Part shown: piece after piece, positions 28,031 through 40,311 of the stretch
Numbering within the stretch: the stretch's first letter is position 1
How the letters are laid out: every line of letters starts with the position of its first letter
Assembly: GCA_014873095.1 (NCBI GenBank)
Contig: CP050848.1
Span: forward strand, 2,046,001-2,110,000
Direction: 5' to 3'
Length of the DNA stretch: 64,000 nt
DNA from: Planctomycetales bacterium ZRK34
GTDB taxonomy: Bacteria > Planctomycetota > Phycisphaerae > Phycisphaerales > Zrk34
Translations under genes and position numbers: made by a program
The notes under the pieces: model-generated
Databases searched by the model: none
What the model was told of the DNA's origin: nothing
What the model saw: the letters and a program-made list of their open reading frames with translations, nothing else

Positions 28031-28897
28031 ATGCAACCCGCACTCTTCGCCATCCTCCTCAGTGCGTTAAACCCCATCCCCACGCTCGACGTTCATCGTG
28101 ATCTGACCTACGCCACCGTCGACAACACCCCGCTGCAGCTCGACCTCTACCTGCCGAAGAACATCGCCGACGCACCTTCCGGCACCCCGCTGGTGATCTG
28201 GATCCACGGCGGCGGATGGGTCGGCGGCAACCGCGCCAATCCCCCCTTGCTGTTCATGGCCAAAGGCGGGTTCGCACTCGCCTCGATCAGCTACCGCTTT
28301 TCCCAGGTGGCCAAATTCCCCGCACAGATTCACGATGCCAAAGCCGCGGTGCGCTGGCTGCGCGCCCACGCCGCCGAGTATGGCTACGACCCGAACCGCA
28401 TCGGCGTTGCCGGCGGATCGGCCGGCGGCCACCTCGCCGCCCTGCTTGGTACGACCATCCATTCAAAACCCCACGAAGGAACCGTCGGCGACTGCCTGCA
28501 GACTTCCTCCGCCGTGCAGGCCGTGTGCGATACGCTCGGCCCCACGGACCTGCTGGACTATGAAGACTGCCAGATGAAACAGGCCGCCGACGACCTGGTC
28601 GCCAAACTCCTCGGCGGCTCGGTCAAACAACAGCCCACCCTCGCCCGCCTCGCCAGCCCCCTGTACTTCGTCGACCAGTCCGACCCGCCCTTCCTCATCG
28701 TGCACGGCCGCCTCGATCCCCTGGTCCCCGTCTCCCAGGCCGAACGCCTGCACAACGCCCAACGCAAAGCCGGCGCCCCCACCGAACTGCTCATCGACCC
28801 CGACGGCGGCCACGGCAACAACATGTTCGACCCCGCCACCATGCAACACATCGAACAATTCTTCCGCACCACCCTGAACTTCCCCACCCCCAACTAA
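28031..28897 (+). CDS. Secreted alpha/beta hydrolase, BD-FAE/esterase-lipase type
   Basis: A 288-residue serine hydrolase of the hormone-sensitive lipase/BD-FAE group. After a short hydrophobic N-terminus (LFAILLSAL) it carries the oxyanion motif HGGGWVGG, nucleophile elbow GGSAGG, and C-terminal HGRLDPLVP and DGGHGNN supplying Asp and His. Such enzymes often release acetyl or feruloyl groups from plant or algal polysaccharides. It is a single-gene unit with its own -10 box directly upstream. The natural substrate is not evident. Confidence 0.85.
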   Translation: MQPALFAILLSALNPIPTLDVHRDLTYATVDNTPLQLDLYLPKNIADAPSGTPLVIWIHGGGWVGGNRANPPLLFMAKGGFALASISYRFSQVAKFPAQIHDAKAAVRWLRAHAAEYGYDPNRIGVAGGSAGGHLAALLGTTIHSKPHEGTVGDCLQTSSAVQAVCDTLGPTDLLDYEDCQMKQAADDLVAKLLGGSVKQQPTLARLASPLYFVDQSDPPFLIVHGRLDPLVPVSQAERLHNAQRKAGAPTELLIDPDGGHGNNMFDPATMQHIEQFFRTTLNFPTPN

Positions 28898-28929
28898 CCC
28901 CGTTCAGCCGCAAATTGCTGGCGAACGCG
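28898..28929. repeat. Family B element after the esterase gene
   Basis: CCCCGTTCAGC then CGCAAATTGCTGGCGAACGC begins immediately after the stop codon; a degenerate relative of 27951-27982. Confidence 0.55.
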
Positions 28930-28969
28930 TCCATATTCGGCCCATTGTTGTGATCGCCGGGCTGCCAGC

Positions 28970-28997
28970 TTGTTCGCCCACAAATGTGGGGTATCAT
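28970..28997 (+). promoter_or_regulatory. Promoter of the restriction-modification pair with inverted repeat in the spacer
   Basis: TTGTTC (28970-28975), a 16-base spacer and TATCAT (28992-28997). The spacer holds CCCACAAATGTGGG (28977-28990), a 6-bp inverted repeat that could be an operator. The position favours the GTG start at 29031. Confidence 0.55.
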
Positions 28998-29030
28998 TGG
29001 ACCATCGCGCTTTCTGCCTTGGTCATCACT

Positions 29031-29957
29031 GTGAATGAATCTGCAACAGAAACCCGACGTCGTCGCCCGGCGAATGTGATCCCCAGCCCAAAGCCGTATG
29101 ACGGGCCGGCAACAACGCACACAATCAATCTTGGGGATGCTCGCACACTCGACTGGATTGACGACGAATCAGTTCATCTGGTGGTCACCTCACCACCGTA
29201 TTTCAACCTGAAAAAATATAACGACCACCCGGATCAGATGGGCGACATCGACGACTACGAAGCGTTCCACGACGAGTTGGATCGTGTCTGGACTCACTGT
29301 TACCGAGCTCTGGTGCCCGGGGGCCGACTGGTTTGCGTGGTCGGCGATGTTTGCGTGGCGCGTCGGAAAAATCGAGGACGGCACCATGTCATTCCATTGC
29401 ATGCAGACATCTCAGTGCGCGCCCGTGCAATCGGGTTTGACTACCTGACACCGATCCTGTGGAACAAGATTGCCAATGCTCAGTTCGAGGCTTCCGGCAA
29501 TGGTGGGGGCTTTCTTGGAAAACCTTACGAACCCAACGCAATCATCAAGAATGATGTTGAATACATCCTGATGCTGCGTAAACATGGCTCTTACCGAAAG
29601 CCGACCGAAGCACAACGGGCTATGTCGCGCTTGACCAAGGAAGAGCAAAGCCGCTGGTTTCGCCCCATCTGGTCGGATGTCACAGGCGCATCAACCCGAA
29701 ACCACCCGGCCCCATTCCCTGTAGAACTCGCACATCGCCTGATTCGAATGTTCTCCTTCACAGGGGATACCGTTCTGGATCCTTTTGCCGGGACCGGCAC
29801 AACATCCATTGCAGCGATACGTACCAATCGCAACAGCCTGGCCAATGAGGTAGACCCTGACTATTACCAGATGGTCTGTAAACGCCTCAAACAGGAAGCG
29901 CGACAGGGTGTGCTTGGTTGCGAACCGCCGGAGTTGTATTTCCAATCGTCACGATGA
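29031..29957 (+). CDS. Type II site-specific DNA methyltransferase, beta class
   Basis: A 308-residue amino-methyltransferase (N6-adenine or N4-cytosine). The catalytic motif VVTSPPYFNL comes first and the AdoMet motif VLDPFAGTGTTSIAA comes last, the order of beta-class enzymes. It protects host DNA from the nuclease encoded 9 bases downstream. The GTG at 29031 is chosen because the upstream in-frame GTG at 28950 lies before the promoter. The gene is visibly less GC-rich than its surroundings, which suggests transfer. Recognition sequence is inferred from the partner only. Confidence 0.85.
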   Translation: MNESATETRRRRPANVIPSPKPYDGPATTHTINLGDARTLDWIDDESVHLVVTSPPYFNLKKYNDHPDQMGDIDDYEAFHDELDRVWTHCYRALVPGGRLVCVVGDVCVARRKNRGRHHVIPLHADISVRARAIGFDYLTPILWNKIANAQFEASGNGGGFLGKPYEPNAIIKNDVEYILMLRKHGSYRKPTEAQRAMSRLTKEEQSRWFRPIWSDVTGASTRNHPAPFPVELAHRLIRMFSFTGDTVLDPFAGTGTTSIAAIRTNRNSLANEVDPDYYQMVCKRLKQEARQGVLGCEPPELYFQSSR

Positions 29958-29966
29958 GTTCATGCC

Positions 29967-30704
29967 ATGACCGCGAAAATTGACGCGATCTCAGAAATGA
30001 TGCCTGATGCGATTCGTCATTTCTGGCAGGCGCGCCATGTGGCGACAACCGCCCAACACAAACGCGGCAATACAGACCAGGGCAATCGTGCGGGGGTGAC
30101 GGCAGGCAAAAATCTGGATGGGTTCGTTCACATGATCCGTCGCCTGGTCCATGACAACGGCATCCCGGAGGTGGATACATTTGTTCAGAAACGGATGGAT
30201 ATGACCATTCCGGGATTCTTCCGTCCAACCAAGACATGGGACTTGCTGGTGGTATCACGCGAACGGTTGCTGGCGGCCATCGAGTTCAAATCACAGGTTG
30301 GCCCCTCTTTTGGCAACAATTTCAATAACCGTGTGGAAGAAGCTGTAGGTTCAGCCACCGATGTCTTGACGGCATATCGGGAAGGCGCCTTCGGCAGCGC
30401 ATCAAGGCCCTTCCTTGGGTTCTTCTTTGTGCTGGAAGATTGTCCCGCATCAACACGACCAGTCTCGGCCAAATCATCTCATTTTTCGGTGATGCCCGAA
30501 TTTAAAGACGCCAGCTATGCTCAACGATATGAATTGCTCTGTCGAAAGTTAATGTTGGAAAATCTTTACGATGCCGCGGCTTTGATTATGACATCGAAAT
30601 CAGGTGTCGACGACGGCCAACACAAATCGCTGAGTGATATGACCAGCCCTGAACGCTTTGCGGCAATTCTGGCGGGTAAAATTTCGGGGATGGCGGTCGA
30701 ATGA
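29967..30704 (+). CDS. Type II restriction endonuclease, PaeR7I/XhoI family
   Basis: This 245-residue protein matches the PaeR7I/XhoI family. The diagnostic block is TWDLLVVSRERLLAAIEFKS and QVGPSFGNNFNNRVEEAVGSA, with the PD-(D/E)xK-like residues Asp (WDLL) and Glu-x-Lys (EFK). SSHFSVMPEFKDASYAQRYE further on is also family-like. Members cut CTCGAG. It follows the methyltransferase by 9 bases and shares its lower GC content, so the two entered together. Length is normal and no lesions are seen. Confidence 0.88.
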   Translation: MTAKIDAISEMMPDAIRHFWQARHVATTAQHKRGNTDQGNRAGVTAGKNLDGFVHMIRRLVHDNGIPEVDTFVQKRMDMTIPGFFRPTKTWDLLVVSRERLLAAIEFKSQVGPSFGNNFNNRVEEAVGSATDVLTAYREGAFGSASRPFLGFFFVLEDCPASTRPVSAKSSHFSVMPEFKDASYAQRYELLCRKLMLENLYDAAALIMTSKSGVDDGQHKSLSDMTSPERFAAILAGKISGMAVE

Positions 30705-31100
30705 GTCGATTCACATTACCGAGATGCCAGCGGCTGTAGTCTTGATTGTGCGCACCGGTTTGTCGCACAAAATCGCAAAACGCGAAAAACGGGTTTTTTC
30801 GGGCGACGGGTTTGTGCGCGCACCCGGCTTGGCGCGGGTGATAACCGGGGGGCGCGCATGAAGGTGTCGCGGCGCGCCACGCTGGTGCGCGCCGAACGGC
30901 CTGAAGCGGGGTGAAAACGTCTTGTTTGGAGTGTTTTTTTGACGCTGGCGCGCGCATCGGCGCGGAGCGTGGTCAACGCCGTGCGCACGGGCGCGACGGG
31001 CGGCGGGGATGATGGCTCAGAAACGGTGATCTGGGGCGCATGGAATGTACCTTGTCGAAAGTGGGTTTTTGATTGTGGTGTGCGCGCGCGGCGGCGGGGA
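30705..31100. other. Unexplained 400-base intergenic region with T-tract/GCGCGC modules
   Basis: No convincing gene; open frames on both strands are low-complexity. Three times, about 130-140 bases apart, a run of 5-7 T (30794-30799, 30934-30940, 31066-31070) is followed 8-16 bases later by a GCGCGC block. Not recognised as a known RNA. Confidence 0.5.
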
Positions 31101-31140
31101 GTACCAGACGCTTCGCGTGGCTCAGCGTCGGCGTTTGGGG
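31101..31140. repeat. Palindromic repeat family A, copy 4
   Basis: GTACCAGACGCTTCGCG and GGCTCAGCGTCGGCG; ends 2 bases before the stop codon of the minus-strand gene at 31143. Confidence 0.8.
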
Positions 31141-31142
31141 GA

Positions 31143-33920
31143 TCAGGGGACTTCGAGGACGTGGTTGAGGACGGCGGGGCCGTCGGTCTGGCGGAGGCCG
31201 ACGCGGATGGATCGGCCGGTGAGCTGGTCCGCGGGGAAGGTGAAGTGCTTGACGAGGGTCTGGCCGGATTTGAGGGGGCTGACGATGCGCTGCTGGCGGG
31301 GCATGCCCGGGGGCAGGGCGAAGGCGTAGAAGGATTCGTCACGGTCTGAGAGGTTGGTGATCACGAGGGTGATCATCGCCAGGCGCGTTCCATCGGGGGC
31401 GGTCTTGAGGGTGATCGAGGACTTGAGATCGATATCCGGCAGGCCGACCTTGATGGGGGTGGCCAGGTCGAGGGTGTGGCGCTGGTCGGCGTCGAGGTCG
31501 ACGCGGGCGGTGATGAGTTTTTCGCCGGCGGTTTCGTAGAGCGGGAAAGTCAGATCGACAGGCACTTTGTAGGTCTGCCCGGCGGGGATGGAGAAGTCGA
31601 CCGAACGGGGAATGAAGTCCCATCGCTCGGGGCCGGTCAGGCGGAGATGGCCGGTGATGGTGGAGGGCCAGGGGTTTTCCACGTGGACGACGTGCTCGTG
31701 AATGGTGTGCACGGACTCGGTGAGATCAGGCTCGATTCTGAAGCCCGCGCGGAAGCGAGCGAGCCGCATGTCGACGCCTTCGATGAAGACCGGCTGCTGG
31801 GTCAGGCGCAGCCGCTGCTTGTCGCCGTGGCGAGACAGGGGGAAGCGATTGCCGTGGATATCGACGGCCGAAGGGTCGGACCCGAGGTAGAGATCCAGAT
31901 CGGCCGAGGCGTTTGGCGAAGATTGATTCCAGGCGACGATCGCGCCGCCGGCGGCCGAGTCCAAAAGGATGCAGCGGATGCCTTCGCCGAGGTCCATCTC
32001 ACCGACGTAACGCCGACCGGCGAGCTGCTCGGCCACGGTGGTCCAGACACCCAGCAGCGCATCGGGTGCGATCGCCGGATCACGCGGAGCCAGGCGCGAC
32101 CAGGGCTGATCGATCGCCAGGGCGGCCGGCTGCAGTTTCCAGGTGTGGATCATACGCAGGGCCAGGTCCGTGGCGCGGTCGCGTGCGGAAAACTCATCGG
32201 GATCGAGCGTGGCGAAGTGGTAGATCATGCGCGACGGCGGAACGGACCACGCCTTGGCGTAGTCTTCGATGTGGTCCGGGCGGATCGACACGGGCAGGTG
32301 CATCATGATCTGCCCGGCGTCGGATGAGTCCGCGGCAAGTGAAGTCGCATCGTCGGTCATCTCGAAAGTGGCGCGCCACGGCAGGATGAAACTGGCACTG
32401 GGGACAAAGCGTTTGAAATGATCGGCGACGCGCTGATACACGGCGCCGAGATCGGCCCGTGTAAAGCCCTCCGCCCCGCCGGTCGGACCGAACTGCCAGT
32501 CGATGATCTGATGACCGTAGCGCGCCAGCACAGCCTGCACATACGGCTTCCACTCGGCGGCCGGATCGGCGAACATCTTCAGCGGCCGATCGATATCCGT
32601 CTGCGAACTCATCGCCAACTCGCGGGGCAATTCAGCGAAGCTGAGCATCACGTGCTGGTCCTGCTTGAGCAGTTGCGTGACCAGCGGATCGGGTTCATCG
32701 ATGGCGCGCATGAGCTGGGCATGGGTCATGTCAGCCCGCCAGAGGCTCAGCAGCACGCGCTGGGGGCCGATGCGCCGCATCAGGGCGGGCACGAGGGGGC
32801 GCTGATCAAGGGGTAGATGCTCGGCGGCGATGACGAAACGATCCGACTCGCTGTAGGATCGCACGGTGGCCGGGGGCAGCCAGGTGAAGGGGATTTCAGT
32901 GATGGCGACGACGGTCTGTTCGTACATGACGTGCAGCACGGCACGGTAGTGACCGAGGGCGGGCAGGTCGGGCTGCCAGACCCATCGGCCGGGGTGTCGA
33001 TCGTCCAGGGGGCGGACCTGCTGGCCGACCTGCCGACCGTCGGCATCGTAAAGCGACAGCCGGGCGGTGAGCACGGAGCCGGTCACATCGTGGACGTGGG
33101 CATGCAGCGCGGGCCGATCCGGCAGGCGAATGACGTTGAGGTCTTCACCGATCGAATCGGTAGCCGGGGCGTTTTTTGTGGTTGGCCCACTTTCGGAAGC
33201 GGTGTCGACATGCAGGTTGATCAGCGGCAGTTGGAAGATGGTGACATCATCAAACCACGCCACGGCATGAATGTCCTGCTCGAGCACACCCGGCTGAGAA
33301 GATTCGATGTGATCAGCGGCGCGCGGCGAGGCCAGCCCGAATGCGGGCACCTCAAACTGGTCGGCCTGCAGCAACTCCAAACGGAGAATGATCCAGGCGG
33401 CCTGATCGGGAGCATCGGGCAGTTGGATGCTGACCTGCGACCACTGACCATCGGTGCGGATTGGGGCGGTGGCGCGCTGCGTGGCGGCGAGCACCTTCGA
33501 GTGCTGGTTGATGAAGACGGCGGTGATGCGGGCGCGGCTGGTGCGGAGCTTGTCGGTCCGAACCTTGGCGGTGATCAGGTAGTTGGCCTGCGGGATGGCC
33601 GGGAGGGTTCCGGCTTCGAGGACGACCGCGGCCGAGCCGCCGTTGAGTTGAAGCTTGAGACTGGTGTCGGCTGAGGCGGAGACGGTGCGGTCGAACCCGA
33701 TTTCGGTGTACTTCGGATAGCCGGCGCCCTGCACGCGGAACCAGTGCATGGGCATCGGCTCGAAGTTGCCGAGCTTGCGCTCCTCGAAATCGAACTGCCT
33801 GACGACGCGCTGGAGCACGGCATCGTGGACCGCGGCGCCCGCCTGATCGATGTTCAGTACCGCGCAGCAGGCCACGATCACCCCCATCGCAGCAGACAGT
33901 ACTAAGGCCTTATGGCGCAT
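31143..33920 (-). CDS. Large secreted protein with possible carbohydrate-active architecture
   Basis: This 925-residue protein is exported (signal MRHKALVLSAAMGVIVACCAVL, about 1-29). Residues about 40-240 form a beta-rich region with SLKLQLNGGSAAVVLEAG and AWFDDVTIFQL, like a carbohydrate-binding module. The middle (about 370-640) could be a TIM-barrel domain, with YGHQIIDWQFGPTGGAEG resembling a glycosidase active-site strand; the catalytic residues cannot be assigned. The C-terminus has Ig-like beta domains. It is monocistronic. A role in polysaccharide handling is inference from layout only. Confidence 0.7.
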   Translation of the reverse strand: MRHKALVLSAAMGVIVACCAVLNIDQAGAAVHDAVLQRVVRQFDFEERKLGNFEPMPMHWFRVQGAGYPKYTEIGFDRTVSASADTSLKLQLNGGSAAVVLEAGTLPAIPQANYLITAKVRTDKLRTSRARITAVFINQHSKVLAATQRATAPIRTDGQWSQVSIQLPDAPDQAAWIILRLELLQADQFEVPAFGLASPRAADHIESSQPGVLEQDIHAVAWFDDVTIFQLPLINLHVDTASESGPTTKNAPATDSIGEDLNVIRLPDRPALHAHVHDVTGSVLTARLSLYDADGRQVGQQVRPLDDRHPGRWVWQPDLPALGHYRAVLHVMYEQTVVAITEIPFTWLPPATVRSYSESDRFVIAAEHLPLDQRPLVPALMRRIGPQRVLLSLWRADMTHAQLMRAIDEPDPLVTQLLKQDQHVMLSFAELPRELAMSSQTDIDRPLKMFADPAAEWKPYVQAVLARYGHQIIDWQFGPTGGAEGFTRADLGAVYQRVADHFKRFVPSASFILPWRATFEMTDDATSLAADSSDAGQIMMHLPVSIRPDHIEDYAKAWSVPPSRMIYHFATLDPDEFSARDRATDLALRMIHTWKLQPAALAIDQPWSRLAPRDPAIAPDALLGVWTTVAEQLAGRRYVGEMDLGEGIRCILLDSAAGGAIVAWNQSSPNASADLDLYLGSDPSAVDIHGNRFPLSRHGDKQRLRLTQQPVFIEGVDMRLARFRAGFRIEPDLTESVHTIHEHVVHVENPWPSTITGHLRLTGPERWDFIPRSVDFSIPAGQTYKVPVDLTFPLYETAGEKLITARVDLDADQRHTLDLATPIKVGLPDIDLKSSITLKTAPDGTRLAMITLVITNLSDRDESFYAFALPPGMPRQQRIVSPLKSGQTLVKHFTFPADQLTGRSIRVGLRQTDGPAVLNHVLEVP

Positions 33921-34164
33921 ACAGGTGTTATCGGGCGACCGGCCGCCAACGGGTTAATCTGCTCGCAGACGATCTGATCACCCTTCTAGAAGACGTCGCC
34001 AACGGCCCGCCGCCCGCATGATCGCCTGCGGCGATCCACCACACCTAACCGCCTGACACGGAACCTCCCCCATCAGCAAAACCCCCGACAAAAAGCGACA
34101 AACCACCTAAACAGCACACTTTACACAAAAATAAGCGTATTAGTCCACCTTCATTGCCAATGTG
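33921..34164. other. Intergenic region upstream of the LysR gene
   Basis: About 240 bases with no gene. GATCGCC-TGC-GGCGATC (34020-34036) is a perfect short hairpin. The part nearest the LysR promoter is AT-rich. Confidence 0.5.
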
Positions 34165-34192
34165 TTGACATTAGCTAATCTGATTATATACT
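34165..34192 (+). promoter_or_regulatory. Strong promoter of the LysR gene with palindrome in the spacer
   Basis: TTGACA (34165-34170), 16 bases, TATACT (34187-34192). The spacer starts with the perfect palindrome ATTAGCTAAT (34170-34179), a candidate autoregulatory operator. The ATG follows 9 bases after the -10 box. Confidence 0.75.
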
Positions 34193-34201
34193 ATCGGTTC
34201 G

Positions 34202-35128
34202 ATGAATACTGACGCCATCAAACTCTTCTGCGATGTAGCCCAGTACCGCAGCGTCTCGCGCGGGGCGGAGCTGCACGGCGTGACCCAGTCGGCCGCGTCG
34301 CAGCGCATCCGTGCGCTGGAGAAGGAACTCGGCGTCACGCTGATCGATCGCTCGACCCGCCCGCTACAACTGACCGGCCCCGGAGAGACGTACCACCGCG
34401 AGTGTCGCAAAATCATCGAACGCTACGAAAAGCTCACCGCCCAGTTGACTGAATCCACCAACGGCCTGCGCGGCGAGGTGACCATCGCGGCGATCTACTC
34501 CGCCGGCATCGATCTGCTGAACCAGGTCAAGGCCGACTTCGAAGCCGCCCACACCCGCACCAGCGTCAGCGTCAGCTACCTGCAGCCGGACGCGGTGTAT
34601 GACCGCGTTCGCAACGAACAGTGCGACCTGGGCATTCTGTCATACCCGGAGCGCTGGCGCGAGCTGGCCTCGCTGCCGCTGCGTCAGGAGCTCATGGCGG
34701 TGGTGACCCGAGCGGATCATTCGCTGGCCCGGCCCGACAGCGTGCACGTTTCGGAGCTGGCGGCTTACGACATGGTCAGCTTCGATCTGTCGCTGCCGAT
34801 CGGGCGGCGCATCAAAAAACATCTTCGTGATCATGGTGTCGAGGCCAATGTCGTCGGACAATTCGACAACATAGACACCATCAAGAACTTCGTGGCCCAG
34901 ACAGGCGCTGTGGCGATACTGCCCAAGCGCACGGTCCAACGCGACGTGGCGGCGGGGACTTTGGCGGCGATGCCGCTGGAGCCGCGCCTCGTGCGTCCGC
35001 TCGGCATCGTGTACATGCGGCATCGTGAGCAGAGCCCCTTGGTCAAGGCGTTCATTGATTATCTTGTGAAACATCGGCCCACGGCGCAGGATTCGACCAA
35101 GTCGACCCGCGCGACCGTTACGGCCTGA
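34202..35128 (+). CDS. LysR-type transcriptional regulator
   Basis: A 308-residue DNA-binding regulator. The N-terminal winged HTH (about 1-60) contains LFCDVAQYRSVSRGAELHGVTQSAASQRIRALEKELG; the coiled linker and a periplasmic-binding-like effector domain (from about 92) follow, with VSYLQPDAVYDRV and LVVT-like core strands. It lies 62 bases upstream of gltB on the same strand, so it may control glutamate synthase (as GltC-type regulators do) and may be co-transcribed with it. The effector is unknown. Confidence 0.9.
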   Translation: MNTDAIKLFCDVAQYRSVSRGAELHGVTQSAASQRIRALEKELGVTLIDRSTRPLQLTGPGETYHRECRKIIERYEKLTAQLTESTNGLRGEVTIAAIYSAGIDLLNQVKADFEAAHTRTSVSVSYLQPDAVYDRVRNEQCDLGILSYPERWRELASLPLRQELMAVVTRADHSLARPDSVHVSELAAYDMVSFDLSLPIGRRIKKHLRDHGVEANVVGQFDNIDTIKNFVAQTGAVAILPKRTVQRDVAAGTLAAMPLEPRLVRPLGIVYMRHREQSPLVKAFIDYLVKHRPTAQDSTKSTRATVTA

Positions 35129-35190
35129 AGTCGGGTTCGTGACAGGCGAACTTGGCGAGAGCCCAACCACCGGACTGGGAGGTCCAGCGT

Positions 35191-39789
<4,599 letters not shown>

Positions 39790-39791
39790 CG

Positions 39792-39834
39792 CTCAACCCC
39801 CTCTCCCTTTCAGGGAGAGGGCTGGGGTGAGGGT
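39792..39834. repeat. Left terminal inverted repeat of the DUF559 cassette
   Basis: A 43-base element that is itself a hairpin (CCCTCTCCCT / CAGGGAGAGGG) and ends in CTGGGGTGAGGGT. It matches the reverse complement of 40251-40293 at nearly every base. It starts 2 bases after the gltB stop. Confidence 0.93.
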
Positions 39835-39855
39835 CTGACCGCCCGCCCCCAAGGT

Positions 39856-40311
39856 ATGAACCGCATGACCAAAGATCGTCCCAAAATTCATCGCATCGCG
39901 CCGCCCATGACGCAGCGCGCCCGCGACCTGAGAAAGGATTCGCCGACGCCCGAGCGAATCCTCTGGGGCTATCTGCGCAATCGCCAGCTCGGCGGACTCA
40001 AGTTCCGTCGACAGGTTCCGATCGATCGCTATGTGGCTGATTACTACTGCGCCGATGCGAAGTTGATCATCGAACTGGATGGTGAATCGCACGTCGGACG
40101 TGCCGAATACGATGAGCGTCGCACACAGGTTCTCGAATCGCGCGGCTACCGCGTGCTTCGATTCATGAATGACGATCTGCTGAATCATCCCGAAGCGGTG
40201 GCTGATGCGATTCTGCGCGCCGCCGAGGATGCTGAAATTAACACGACTTCACCCTCACCCCAGCCCTCTCCCTGTCAGGGAGAGGGGGTAAGAGGAGCCC
40301 GCGATGGGTAA
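39856..40311 (+). CDS. DUF559 family endonuclease-like protein between gltB and gltD
   Basis: This 151-residue protein belongs to DUF559, a Vsr-like branch of the PD-(D/E)xK nuclease superfamily. [20 protein letters not shown] and [16 protein letters not shown] lead to the active-site pattern Asp (VADYYC) and Glu-x-Asp (IIELDGESH), then [13 protein letters not shown]. The last 20 or so codons are formed by the right inverted repeat ([14 protein letters not shown]), so the domain ends earlier, near residue 125. It splits gltB from gltD, genes that are normally adjacent. Target and role are unknown; a link to the flanking repeats is inference. Confidence 0.88.
   Translation: MNRMTKDRPKIHRIAPPMTQRARDLRKDSPTPERILWGYLRNRQLGGLKFRRQVPIDRYVADYYCADAKLIIELDGESHVGRAEYDERRTQVLESRGYRVLRFMNDDLLNHPEAVADAILRAAEDAEINTTSPSPQPSPCQGEGVRGARDG
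40251..40293. repeat. Right terminal inverted repeat of the DUF559 cassette
   Basis: ACCCTCACCCCAG, then the hairpin CCCTCTCCCT/AGGGAGAGGG. It encodes the tail of the DUF559 protein and ends where the gltD Shine-Dalgarno (AGAGGAG, 40291-40297) begins. Confidence 0.93.

Noticed and set aside
28970-30704. Avoidance of CTCGAG as evidence for an old restriction system
   Set aside because: The hexamer appears repeatedly in coding regions of the window (for example in the ABC ATPase, HEAT and second F-type genes), so no avoidance is seen.
30716-31342. Open frames on both strands in the gap after the restriction genes
   Set aside because: Both have extreme composition (Ser/Pro/Arg or Gly/Ala runs), no ribosome-binding site and overlap the real gene end or repeat A.
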